A DNA stretch of 64,000 nucleotides from Strongylocentrotus purpuratus (Eukaryota; Echinodermata; Echinoidea; Camarodonta; Strongylocentrotidae): positions 4,398,352 through 4,462,351 of the forward strand of contig NW_022145596.1 in the NCBI RefSeq assembly GCF_000002235.5. The letters are read 5' to 3'. How positions within the stretch are numbered: position 1 is the stretch's first letter; the number at the start of each line of letters is the position of its first letter. The translations under genes and the position numbers were made by a program. A model generated the notes under the pieces. That model was not told the DNA's origin. It did not search any database and saw nothing but the letters and a program-made list of their open reading frames with translations. Below are positions 23,801-36,200 of this stretch, one piece after another.

Positions 23801-26644
23801 CAAGACACTACACCACCCACCCTTCCCACCCCTAGCTTATTTTAATTTCAGTTTTATTGAAGGGTCTATTTTTAGAAAATGAAATATACTTATAATAAAG
23901 ATTACAGTTAAACTTTTAGGCTACATGATATATTTTATATTTTCTAGTAGTGCCAATATTGTATCCAATTGTATTTAATGTATGTCTACATCATGTTGAA
24001 GACGAGCAGTCCGTGACACTATTGTTCAGCTTAATCCTCCAGCAGACTAGACAGGGGCTATATGTATGGTTACGTAAACACATTTATCAAAGGCAGTTAG
24101 GTAAGGTTTCAACACACCCCCATTGGCAGGGAACACTTTATACACACACTCTCATACCCACACACTCACTCACCTATGCACCCACTCTTCATTAAAGCAC
24201 ACAAACTGTAGGGTATCTCTAATGGAAGCATATAATAGTAAACTTGACACAATTCTTAATGAACCCTTCTGTATAGTGTGTGCTCTACATTGCAAGCTGC
24301 ACTGCCGCTCACGCTGAGGTAGTACTCAACACCCTAATATGCCTTTCATGTCCCCGTTCTGTATGGCCCCTTGGAGAGAGCCTGCTTTTGTCAAAGCTGG
24401 AAAACAAATCGGAGAGGCTCTCTTATCTCCCGTCAGTGTCTCACCCAGTGGGATATTCATGGAGCTTCACTCGTTAGAAATGGCACAGTTTTTACACATC
24501 ATTTGAATTGGAGGAATATTTAATCTACAATCGCGTCAAAAGGTGCCAGTGCAGAAGTATGAAAGAACCATGCAATGGAATGGATCTGGTATGGTCACTT
24601 CATATCCTCTCTCATTCACAAGCGTTCTTGCGAAAGGCTCTGATTACCTTGCCTCTTGATAACTGGATCTATTGGAATATTGCTGTGGATTTTGCTGTCG
24701 AGTCTCCGGGCCAATCTCCTTTATGATTGGATGATTAACATGTATTGCATAACATTGGTGACCACTGAATGAATAGCTCTTTGAGTACTGTAAGAAGACT
24801 CCATGGTTTTTATTCCTTTTCATCGCACTGGTCATCGCATTAGATAAGCAGTAATATGCAAATGTGAGTATAAAGTCAAAATTTAGCGAGGAAATTAGCC
24901 TTGCCTTAGCCTACAGGGATAACAGTTGGTTATTTTGTGGCATTGCGATATGTTCAATATCCCAGTCTATTTAAGCCTTCGTTTTGAAATAGCTTGTTTA
25001 TTCTGCAAGTTCTGAAAAAAAAGAAAAATTAAATACGTTGGTAAAAATATGAAAAATATCGAGAACATAAAAATCTACTACACTGTATGAACTTTCACTG
25101 TAACTTTAGCAAGTTATAAAGATGAAGAAGTGCTGTTGATGCTGTAATTAGGTATTTAAACTTTTAATGGGGAAGTCCAGCATGATATTAGGTTGTTTTA
25201 ATTAATAAAGAAGAAAATGAGAGGAACAGGTCAGTTTGTAGCTTTTACTCACCAAAAATCCCCAGCAGAACGAGCAACACCAATGTTTTTTAAATTTGTT
25301 TAATAATTTTTAAATTTATTTTATTATTATTATTTATTTATTTTCAGGGGAGGGGGAGCTGTGTAAATGGGTCTAGTTGGATGAAAACAGCTTTATGATT
25401 TGTGCATGATTCCAAAAGGCAGAGCTTGATTAGTTAGTCTCAATGGTTCTCGGAATGTCTTCATAGAGGTGTATATATTACATGATGGATGTACATGAAG
25501 TATAGTGGGTACATGTATAGAAAAGGAATGTATTGTAATATACTTTATGGTTTCGTCATCATAGTGGCAAGCATGTTGGCATGTATAAAAGCTCATTTAA
25601 AAGGCATTGTTTAACAATGTTAAATCTGAGATGCATGGCCCTACGTGTTATCAGTATCTGTGATATGGTGTATTAAATATTGAAGCCCTAAAAAAATGCG
25701 CTTCAAAGTGATCATGAAGTCCCTCAAAAAAGGTTTTTGACCGGTTTTTCCATTCCCATTTTCCCCAATAGACTCTCCCTCCATCTCTCTCTGCCCTCTC
25801 TCTCTACCCCTCGCTATCTCCCCTCTCCTTCTCTTCCTTTTCTCCCTTCCTCCCTCCCTCCCTCTCTACCTCCCTCCCTCCCTCTCTACCTCCCTCCCTC
25901 CTATCTTCCTTCTCACTTGAACCCCCTCCCTCCCCTCCCTGTCCCCTCCTCCCTACTCAAAATAATAGTATATTTGATCTTTCAATATATATACCATGTA
26001 AATGTAACTGTTACATGACCTCTATTTCAAAATGGAATCTCATAGAAGATAGCCCAATCTCCCGTCTTGATACTGAAAAGCAATTTTTTTATGAACAGAA
26101 TCTGAATCTGTACTGTAGGCAACATGTTCATGAATTCAGTGTGAAGGTCTCCAAAAAGGAACCATCTTTGGCAGCTGCAAATAGGACAGACTTTGTTTGG
26201 CCTTGGTGTTTGCAGAGTGCATTAGACTCACTAATCCTGTGGACCCTTGAGCGACCTTTGATGAACCTACCCTGAGTTCACTCAATAGGGGCATTTAGAC
26301 TGCAATCAGAAACCCAGGGTTTTTCCTCATATTTCAGAGTTTTGTCAGAAGTTGTTAAATAAGTACCCATAAACATGACAAGAAACCTAAGTAAAACAGC
26401 CCTACCTCCAGGTTTTTTTAAATTTTGTTACATCAGCTTCAACTTGGTTGTTGCAGTGTAAATGCTCGCTCTCAGTATCGCTCATGATTTTGAGTGATAC
26501 AATTAGGTAGGTTAACCAATTGCTTTAGACCGTATAACTCAATAGGAATCGTAATTTTTTCTGCTTTTGTATCTCTTTTATTAAATGTTAAAGTCTCTAA
26601 AAAATAGCACAGCTGATGTTTTCAGACATTACTTTTGCGAGGCA
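23531..26644. other. No gene established; simple repeats
   Basis: (TA)n at 23769-23799; a CA/ACTC-rich stretch at 24139-24185; a C/T-rich tract at 25770-25960. A more balanced-composition block at 24290-24720 stands out from its AT-rich flanks but I recognise no coding sequence. At 25173 GGGGAAGTCCAGCATGATAT is a truncated end of the AAAGGGGAAATCCACC foldback family. Confidence 0.4.
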
Positions 26645-26646
26645 TA

Positions 26647-27011
26647 CCGTAATTAACGTTGTATAAACAGCCCTTCTGTATTAACCACACCCCTCTTTTT
26701 CGCCCTAAAAAAACAGTACAGGTCCTAGGATAGAACCTTGTGGTACCCTGTGTAATAGAAGAAAAATTGGAGGAATTATTATCATAAACTACATATTGAA
26801 ATCTATCAGAAAGATTACTTTCAAACCAAGATGACAGACAAATTTGAGTGTTCTAGTTTCCAAGTGGCGAGTCATCACACCGATTACTGAGCTGGGAGAC
26901 ATTGCCAGGCATAGCGCCAGGTGTTTTTTGGTGTACCGTGTATAAACCGCACCCCCGACTTTGAATTTTTTCGGCGGCAAAAAGGTGCGGTTAATACACC
27001 GTTAATTACGG
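26647..27011 (-). mobile_element. TA-flanked TIR element carrying a LINE RT fragment, copy A
   Basis: TA at 26645-26646 and 27012-27013; ends CCGTAATTAACG and CGTTAATTACGG. Minus-strand interior matches 46335-46943: GGCGCTATGCCTGGCAATGT, CTCCCAGCTCAGTAATCGG, TTTGTCTGTCATCTTGGTTT and GTTCTATCCTAGGACCTG. Shorter than copy C. Confidence 0.75.
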
Positions 27012-27013
27012 TA

Positions 27014-28198
27014 TATCAAGCTTCTCAAAATAGTCTAATGTCAAATTCGATGGTCTATTCCTACCATTCATTCTAGTTCATGATATCCGTACAAACTATG
27101 AAATTACAAATGTGTTTCCAAACATGGCTATAGACTCAAATAATAGTGTTAATTCAATAAAATGTTCAAGTAAAAAGTCTTTGTCATCGCTTTTTGCCTA
27201 TGGGGATATAAGTTTGTATGAGCAGGCAGTGCCCATCGAGTGGTTATGCAATATTTTTGGTGTACAGTTTGAAGTCAAATATGATGAAATTGTTGTAATT
27301 TTTTCCGCTGATTCACTTGCAAGTGTGCTCTACAATTTCCCTTCCTTTGAGAAATGTAAGGCAAAATCCTCTCCATGTTGTCTTGCAGATGTAGACTGAC
27401 TGAAGCTAGTCTGCAGTCAGAGATTCTAATCTAACACTTCACCACAATTCCTCTGAAAAAAATGATGTTTTTTGCTTGAAGTGTAAATGCAGATCCTCTA
27501 GAGTCTAGAATAATATACCAGTACTCTGAAAATAATGTACACCTGTACTGTGAGTGTGAAGTCAAATAGCTGTGGTCAGAGATTAGGCGCATTACAAACC
27601 ATGGAGAAATTGTATAATATACTGGTGGCTCTTTTCCATTTAATTCTAACTTATTGAAGAGTACTTGTCTATTGCTGCTTGAGGTTTTTAATGTATATTT
27701 GTCTGACTGACAATGGAGTGCTACATCGATCATTTTATATATTTAGAAGTTATATAACCATACAAAAGTTCATTGTCTACATTCATATTAGATCCCACTC
27801 TTCAGGTTATTAACAGCCATGTGCCATTTATAGGCAGGAATGGTTTTCTACTCCATGTTGTGGCCTAAATTCACAAAGGAGGTTTGTAGACACACCTCCT
27901 TTGTGAATTCGGGCCTATATGTTTGAACTTTGAAACCAGAATGGCTAAGTGTATACATTCCCATTTTAGCGTGAGCAATCTTAAGCTTGAGATAATATTA
28001 AATTCTCGTCATTGTAGACAATCATGCTGTACTGCAATAACTTTCTTTTTGAGGTAGGATCAACAAATTCATATCACAGGTACATCCCTCGAACATGCAA
28101 GATAAGGTCAAAAGAGGGTCAAATCTGACAAAGGTCAAAATGCCAATGAACTTTCAAATTAAAAAGCACTGTATTATGCAATAATTCTATATATCTTT
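27014..28198. other. No gene; one small hairpin
   Basis: AAATTCACAAAGGAGGTTTG and CACACCTCCTTTGTGAATTC at 27867-27911 form a hairpin, probably a MITE end. The 95-codon ORF at 27112 has no domain I recognise and no splice context; left uncalled. Confidence 0.35.
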
Positions 28199-28619
28199 GG
28201 TTGCGTTTATCGACCAAATTTTTGGCTAGAATCAGGTTTCTCAAACGTCTTTCAGGCAAATTTAGAAGGTGATAAACGCAAAGCCTTTTTTAAAGGGCTT
28301 TAGATATGGGCATATCTAAAGATGCAAAACGGTGTTTTTTTTTTAATGTGACATACAGCCAGAATCACGTTTCTGAGAAATCGATAAACGCAAAGCTGTT
28401 TTGAACCTCACATACAAATAGGAATTCCCAGGCTAGTTTCCGGTTCGGAGAAATAGCGCTTAGCAGCTGCGAAGAGACAAGGCCTTTATCGTGAATCGTG
28501 AAGAGTCGATAAACGCGACATCCCGCAAATCACGATCGTAACTGTGGGGTTCGATAGTGGGGTATGATAGTGGGGTACGATATGTGCATATCTAGTGGCA
28601 AGCCCCGATAAACGCGCCC
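28199..28619. mobile_element. PIF/Harbinger-like MITE
   Basis: Ends GGTTGCGTTTATCG and CGATAAACGCGCCC are imperfect inverses, flanked by TTT on both sides (3-bp duplication). GATAAACGC occurs several more times inside. A 3-bp target and GGGCGCGTTTATC ends are PIF/Harbinger-like; assignment inferred. Confidence 0.6.
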
Positions 28620-29703
28620 TTTGATGATGAGGTCAAAGGTTAAAGGCCAACTTGGGTAAATATTTCAAAGATGATCCAGTGCAGTTTCATCATGCCTCCT
28701 GCTTGTTCTCCTGATGAGAGTAAAACAATCTCAAGAGGATTTGGTATCATCAGGTCTAGAGTTGTGTCGGATAAGAAACATTGCGCTTGAGGGATATTGG
28801 GTCAGAGGTACAGGCACAATTCTTAACTTTGCGCAGTTGATTTAACAAACGAAAATAATGTTCGGTTTCTCACTTAGAAAAGAGTGCAGCTTGAGATAGC
28901 ATTTACTGCATTTTTAATCAGTGTTATCTCATTTTCCAGGAATTATTCAAACTGCCACAACCCAAATTCACATCTTGAACTACTGAAAGCCTGAAATTTC
29001 ATAATTTCCATATACACTGTATATGAGTACTGCATTCTCACTCACATTGCGAGACGCAAGCGAGACGACACTACGCGTTTGCCTTGCTCTTGAAATGAAA
29101 TGAAATGAAATTTCACTGTGAGTGCTCAAATTGGCTTGAAGGGTTTGAAGAAAAGTGGAATAAAACAGCACTAGTTAATATAGGGATTCCATGAAGGATT
29201 GCATATGGACTTGACATGCACTTGACTTGTCAAAATTTGCAGAAAACAGAAATGATTTTGTGTGTACATTTAGCTCAAGGGTCCACCAACATCAATATTC
29301 TTCTCTCTACAATACAATATTTAAAATATTTAAAAATATGAAAAAGGGTTTATTGTTTAGCAAGTTTCTTGTTTGCTGAACAGGTATCATTTAAGGTACT
29401 TTCCTTTATACATTTTAAACAAGAAAATGTTAATTGTAAAACTTTCTTTGACTTGCAGACATTTTTTCAAATGAGCTATTATACTTGCAAGATCATTTTT
29501 ACCCCTTACAGCTAACTTTATTTACACATTTAAAATCACACAAAAAAAATGTACATGTTAATGATATTTAATGTGAACAGAGTTATTTCTTGCTGCAAAA
29601 GTTATCATTTGGTGTTATTTCCAGATTGTGATGAAATTTCTTCTTTTATTCCTTTCACCCTTTGTGCGATTTTTATTCCCATAATGTTTTTATTCTGGTA
29701 TAT
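28620..29703. other. No gene seen
   Basis: AT-rich sequence with AGGTCAAAGGTTAAAGG at 28630 and a short (GAAAT)n at 29092-29111. No supported feature. Confidence 0.3.
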
Positions 29704-29977
29704 AAAGCAGGGCTCCCACTTAGCCGAGTTGGAGCCTCGAGTTGTGGCGAGCTGGCGCGATCTTATGGCAAGCAGTTTTATCATTAAAACATATTTCTTG
29801 ATATCAAGAATTCAATTCTTGATATCAAGAATTACCATTGCTTTACAACATAAAATTATTTCTTGATAACTAGAATTTATTTATTGATATCAATTAATAT
29901 TAAGACGGCTTGCCATAAGATCGCGCCAGCTTGCCACAACTCGAGGTTCCAACTCGGCTAAGTGGGAGCCCTGCTTT
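29704..29977. mobile_element. MITE with about 68-bp TIRs
   Basis: AAAGCAGGGCTCCCACTTAG and CTAAGTGGGAGCCCTGCTTT are perfect inverses, and pairing continues through CGAGTTGTGGC and GCGCGATCTTATGGCAAGC. The centre repeats TTCTTGATATCAAGAATT. CAGGG ends hint at hAT, but I see no 8-bp duplication. Confidence 0.8.
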
Positions 29978-30242
29978 AGTACTGGTAAGAAAGGTTATTG
30001 TGCACCTAAATATTAAATGCATTTTGAACAAATGTGCAAAATATCCATTAAAAAATATATATTTCTGCTATTTTCAGGTCAGCCAGACCTAGATCTCAAA
30101 CCATAGGTTTGCAATAAGTTTACATGAATACGGTAGTCAAATGTACTAATTTTGTAATTAGTGCAGTATTATATCAATGAAATCCGTAGACAACCTTGCA
30201 TTATCATATTTACAAGTTTCTTCCTCTTTCTTTTCTTTTCAG
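29978..30242. other. 5' flank or 5' intron of Clock
   Basis: No promoter recognised. The last 40 bases are a pyrimidine tract (TTTCTTCCTCTTTCTTTTCT) serving exon a as an acceptor. Confidence 0.5.
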
Positions 30243-30290
30243 ATGTGATATGTATGATGATGGTGAAGATAGTAAAGATACCACAAAGAG
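30243..30290 (+). CDS. Clock: Clock exon a: N-terminal acidic segment and possible start codon
   Basis: The acceptor is a pyrimidine tract ending in CAG at 30242; the donor is GTAAGA at 30291. The exon enters on the third base of a codon and reads [15 protein letters not shown] plus two bases of the next Arg. It aligns with the short acidic stretch before the vertebrate CLOCK basic region. An in-frame ATG at 30250 has G at -3 and could be the start, but an upstream exon (coding or 5' UTR) must exist because the segment is preceded by an acceptor. I could not identify that exon in the first 30 kb. Confidence 0.8.
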
Positions 30291-33200
30291 GTAAGATTAT
30301 TCTCTTCTTTCTGTCTTTCTATCTTTCTCTGTAACCCCTTATCCCATTCCTCCCTTGTATACACATGTATGTTCAACATTTCTCTCTATTCTCTATTCCC
30401 TCTGCCCTCTCTCATTTTCTGCTTGATTTTTTGAAAACTTGCATTTTACCCTTTTTCATTTAAGTGTACCAATCACCTCAAAATAATTTGTGTACAGATA
30501 GAATTCAAAATCTTCACCTTGTTTTGTGTTGGCTAATGGATAAATTTTGAGTATGAATAAAATAAAAAAATAACATTAAACAGAGCACAAGTAGGTCGTG
30601 GGTTCATTCCAGGCTGTTTCTACGCGAAGGCGTACATGTGCATCGAGTAGCCTACTCACGAGTCGCTTTTAAGTTAATTGAGAGTGTATTAAACTTGCTA
30701 TTTCTCTTTACAGAAGTAATATATGAAGCTTATATTTTGATTGTAGTATCACAACATGGAACTACCATCATACAGAACACAATATTTTTGGTGTTTGGTA
30801 TACTTTAAATTTTCCTTTCAGCTTATTTATCCATAAGATGTTCATTATTATATCCCTCATGTATAGTTGTTTGCATTGCGATTGTACAGAGCACGAAAAA
30901 GTTATAGATAAGTACTATCTACCTAATTTTTTGCTGCTGCCCCACTTGCGCGACTTGCGCGACTTGCGCATTGAATAAGCATAGCAAAGTAGGATACGCG
31001 AAATGTCAATGTCAATGTCAAATGAGCGTGCATCGACTGTAGTCTATTACATGTACGCATGTTGTGCTTTGTAAAATCTAGCTGAAGCTAAACTGTCTGC
31101 AAAATCAGTTGTTTTAATTATGTAAAATTCACTTTAAATAGACCTTATTGCCGATGTGGGATATAAAACAAATATTAACCTCCTTTACTCGGGCAATGGA
31201 TACAAACTATCATCGCCTCGGTGATCTCGCGGGGCTACAAGTACTAGTAGCCCCGAGATCACCTCGGCGATGATAGTTTGCACCAATTACCCTCGTAGTC
31301 GATTAATATTTGCTTACTTTATCTTTGCAGTATTACAAAGACTCTCATTTCTGTTCTTTTACAACCTAAAATTTATAGTAGTTTGGGCATTTGAGTGTTT
31401 TTGCTTTGCAAAGTTTCATTATACAACAATAAAAACTAGAAGAAAAAACAAGGGTTGGCTCACAGTCTGAAGTTTTTATGTTAGGAATCTGCCCAACTGT
31501 GCAATGAACTCCCTATAGTATTTTAACTGTAAACATATTTAGGAACTCAAAAGATAATGATATTAATAATTTACCCTGACTTGAAATAATACTGATATGG
31601 GTATGGTAATTCCTCACTATTTAGAGAATTCTATACAAATGCTATGTTGCAAAATATCATTTGAATAATAAGATATGATTGCACAATTTGGTAAAATATG
31701 TGGGTCTTTGTGTTTTGTTTATATTTTTTCTTCTGAATAATAAAATATGAAGGCACAATTTGGTAAAATATATGGGTCTTTGTGTTTTGCTTTCTGCAGG
31801 AAATCTCGCAATGCGAGTGAGAAGAAGAGGAGAGATCAGTTCAATGTACTTATACAGGAGCTATGCTCAATGGTTTCGACCAAGACGAGAAAGCTGGACA
31901 AGTCCGCAGTCCTCAGAGCCACCATACACTTCTTAAAGGCTCATAATGGTACGTCCAATTTATTAATTTATTTATTTCTAATCTTTTGTCAGGGTAGCCC
32001 ATTGACTAGTAAGTAGTGCTCTTCCATTGGGCCCTGAATAAACATGAACATATTTATATCAAAAAGCATAATGTTTATACAGAACAGTTAAAATAAAATT
32101 CCATAGTACATTTAGAAAGTATACTTCAATACTTACAAACTCAACATAAAAAACAAAAAGTCATGTGATATCAAATTTGAACTTTCTTTCTGAATTGAGG
32201 CAAGTGGTCATATCTGTCAATGATGAAAGTGTATCATACTCAACTGTCACAGAGTTTCACACAAATGTGTACACACTTTAGTTTTTACATCCATTGCCAG
32301 TATTTAAATCACTATCACCTTTTTAATCAGGACTTAGAGTTTACGGTATGTAAAACCAAAAACTGTCGCCACATGAAAATTTCATGTTTTTTACACGAGA
32401 ACCATTTGTGTTAAATTCGCAGACATACATGTGTGTGCACTGTAGTTTCCAGGTTTACAGTACTGCTACTGAAAATTGTTTAGTGTCTTGCTGTTTGAAA
32501 GCAAACAAAATCACAGAAATCTTGCAGAAAGGTCATCTTGGGGCTTTGCCAAAACTACTGTAGATATAGGCTTGAATGCTTGATTACCTTTAGTAATAAG
32601 TTAACAAGAGTTGACACTCAATTAGGAGTATTGGGCTGTTATGTAATTGGCTTTATTGAAACTAATCACGCCTTCTGGGGATAGATTTGACATTTTCAAG
32701 AGGAACTGCAAGATGTGGGAGGGAAACGGACTTTCCTGTCGAGTTGATTTAATTTGAAGGAGAAAAAGGAGAGAAATATACAGTTAGGCGAGGCGTCAAA
32801 AATATCGATACCAGCAGGCTGCCGCCTCACGTATTGGCGCATCGAGGCTGCAATTACGGCCGAAGCCTGGCTGGGGCAATTATTTTTCACTTATTAGCCC
32901 AGCCGGCTTGCGCCAGGCTGGGATCTGAGGCTCGGTTTCCATTCGAAAGGCAGCAGCCGGCGCATGCTTTTGTTCGGAGACCATTATGATGACATCATGA
33001 GTTAATTGAGGGTCCTACCGCCAGCGGTAGCCGGCTGAGCTAATTTAAAAAATGCAGCCAGGACGCACAAGTGCAGTTAGCTGCCGCTGGCTGGTATATT
33101 TATTTTTGACGCCTCGCCTTAACAAGTAAATTATTCATACCCTTACCAAGTTTTGTCATTTTTAAAGTATGTAAAAATTGATTTGGCCCAATTTATGTTC

Positions 33201-36200
33201 CTTATTGAATGTGACATATCATAGAAGGGTGTTAGCTATGTGTTGACTCATGACTCGATGCCCGATTGGCTCTCAGCAGAAGATTTTATCAATATGTTGC
33301 ATAGTGCCTTTAATGAATACTACATTGATGGAGTAATTGCTCTGTTTTGGAATCCCTTACAAATATCTCACTTAATTATTTTCCCTCTCTTTTTTTGGTG
33401 ACAAATTATACATGTGGTATGAACATTGTGTGGTCTGCATACTAAGACTATACTTGGACTATACTTGACACTTATGCACATTTAAATAAAACCTCAAGTG
33501 TAGCCTAACCTTTTCAGTAGCTTTGGCTGTTTTAAAGTAGCAACGGTACAAAGCCTATGGAGTACCAAAGACCGTGCAGTCTACATAACTAGTCTTACAG
33601 TTCAGACTGTCTGATATACCATCGATATTTGAACGTTGGAACAGACTACCTTTAAATGTCAAAAACTGTCAAACTGTTAACCTATTCAAAACTAGTCTTA
33701 AGACACATTTATTCAAAATTGTGTTGATGATTAATTAACTCTGTTCACTTTGATGTATATTCCATATGTATTGTAATTTGTGGGTTTATTTTTTTTTCAC
33801 TTTTTAGTTTTGTTTAATATGTAATTGTTTATCCGTCTATTTTGTGTGTTATAGCTCTTAGAGACTTCGGTGGTAAGCGCTTTATAAGTAACATTTTAAA
33901 TTTTTTAAAAATATTTACGACGAAGAAGGGTTTGCGCTTGCAGATTATGGTAATCAATGTGGGTGAATTACTATGCGTAGTTGCCTGAGTCTGATTGAAT
34001 CTATGTTTGTAATCAGTTTCTATTATTCAGAGGAAGAATACAAATTGAGTTTTATTTTTGTGTTATGATCTTTTAAATGAAAGGTATTTTCCAGTCCTTT
34101 TGTACTCTTTTATTAAAAAGAAGAAGTTGTTGAGTGTTTGTGTGTTTTTGCTATTATCAAGCATAACATTTACACCATTTTAGGTCAACTCAAGGTTAAT
34201 TATTAATATTAGTATATACTAGCAGCGGTAAAGACTTGTGGAGATATGAAGGGGTAAACCATGTTAATGAATTGCAACTGTGCATAACAAATGTTCTACA
34301 CATATTCACTGAACTCTGTGTTATAAGGTATAGAAATGTGTAAGGTATTACATGTACGTCATTGTAAAAAAAAATGCGCTGGTTTACTGCGTCATATGGA
34401 TAAAGGAAGCAAGATGCACATTTTTCCTCATAGAACTTTATTCAGAATCAGAGATAAATTGATGGCTGATGTGATTAATGATTGAAATTGTAATGAGCTT
34501 GGCAGGGAAGGCTTTTATCATTCAATTGATTTAATTCGATTTGTCAAACAAGCAAGTACATGTACAGGTGTATGCACTTTTCTTTGCATTGCTGCATCCA
34601 AGCACGGCAAGCTTTTGAAGAGAAGGTTGAGTTCTTGTAATGGGTGGAAACAATTCGTCAGCTTTCTTATTCTTTTATACTCCTATATGGAGGAATATCT
34701 TGTAGCATTAAAGATAAAGGTGAGTTCTGGTAAAAAAAAAAAATGAATTCTCACAGAATCAAACGACACTTACACTTCAAATGTTGATATGTTCATATAT
34801 TCTAAATATGACTAGAAGCACTGTGGAACTTTGTATGTAATATTTGATGCCTCATGTCTGTGCAGTCCCATATACCCATAATAACTTGCACATGTACCAT
34901 ATTATGGATTTCCCTTAGCTAGTGGTATTTCTCATCTCCTTCATTTTTATACAATTTACATGTATCTCTTGCACAGAGAAAAGAATATGTGCAATGCTTT
35001 TCAATCTGTATTATTTTTAGCCATACCGGTATTTTATATGGTTCTAAAACCTCACAGTAACGGTACACAAAATTCTTTCGTGCTCTCTATCCCAGGTAAC
35101 TAATGAATATACTTGTACCTTCTGTTACATTGCAATGGCATGATGAGTTCTAGTTGACTCGAGCAGAGTTGGTGAACAATGTATGTTGGCATGTTTCAAG
35201 TTTCAAGTTTTTATTGTTTCACATTTTACAAAAAATATAGACATACGTATAAAATGATTCTCAATTCATTTAATAGATTAAGTAGAATGTGAGGAACCTA
35301 TTAAAAAGCAGTGCTTTATAGGTTCCTGGAAAGAAAAAAAATTTGTATGATGTTTGGAAGGATCAGGTGAAAAAGGTGCGCATGCAATCAAGGTTCTCTT
35401 GATGCTCGCATAAATGGATGTCTGAGTCCGAATAGGGATGCATTAGCTGACAATCTCAGTATGGTAAATCATTTGTCGTGTGTGTATAGAGGTGGTATAC
35501 CAGAGGTCGACCCACCCTGAGTCAACTTCTGAAATTAGAAGAAGAAAAAAATCATAATGACTAGTACGTACCTGGCAAAACTCTTGGTCGCTCGGCTGGA
35601 TGGCTAGTTCATGCTAGTGCACCCATCGCTTCGCCTCAGTGTAATTACATTCTTCATTATTATTTTTATATTAGATACTGAATTCCCTCTGGTATTTTCA
35701 ACTGCAACTTCTTCCTGTAACTTTTTTTCTGACACTTGTATCATTTTTCATAATTTTCTAATTTCTTATAAATGTTTTTAATTTTCCCTATAAAAAAAAT
35801 TCAAATGAAAACAAACATTTTGGCTTGTCCCATTAACATGGTAATTGCTAATATTTTTCCCTTCATGTTGTCAACTTTTTTGGCTTCTCCAATCACGATC
35901 TCCTTGTTTTACCATCAACCCCCCCCCCCTTTCCCCAAAAATCTTTGAAAATTAGAAGTAACATGCCTGAATATCAGATATATGCAGAGATGACTTGAAG
36001 TAGACTTTAGTAGTGACCTCTGAACTATCTGACGCCAAATATTTTGTTTTTGTTCCTACCCATTTTTATGTCCACAGACATGGTGATGAAATCCGAGAAG
36101 AATGCAATCAACGAAAACTGGAAACCGTCGTTCCTGTCTGATGATGAGTTCAGTCAGCTGATGTTAGAAGCTCTGGATGGTTTTATGATAGTCTTCTCTC

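Larger units (their letters stand above)
31949..36077 (+). other. Clock: Clock intron b-c
   Basis: Holds a PIF/Harbinger-like MITE (32787-33118), a LINE 3' end (33530-33900), a truncated TTAA MITE (34712-34772) and a retroposon end (35195-35345). No other exon found between exons b and c; the frame joins directly. Confidence 0.7.

Noticed and set aside
25737-26018. 93-codon ORF rich in Leu, Pro and Ser
   Set aside because: Translation of a CCCT/CTCC simple-sequence tract.
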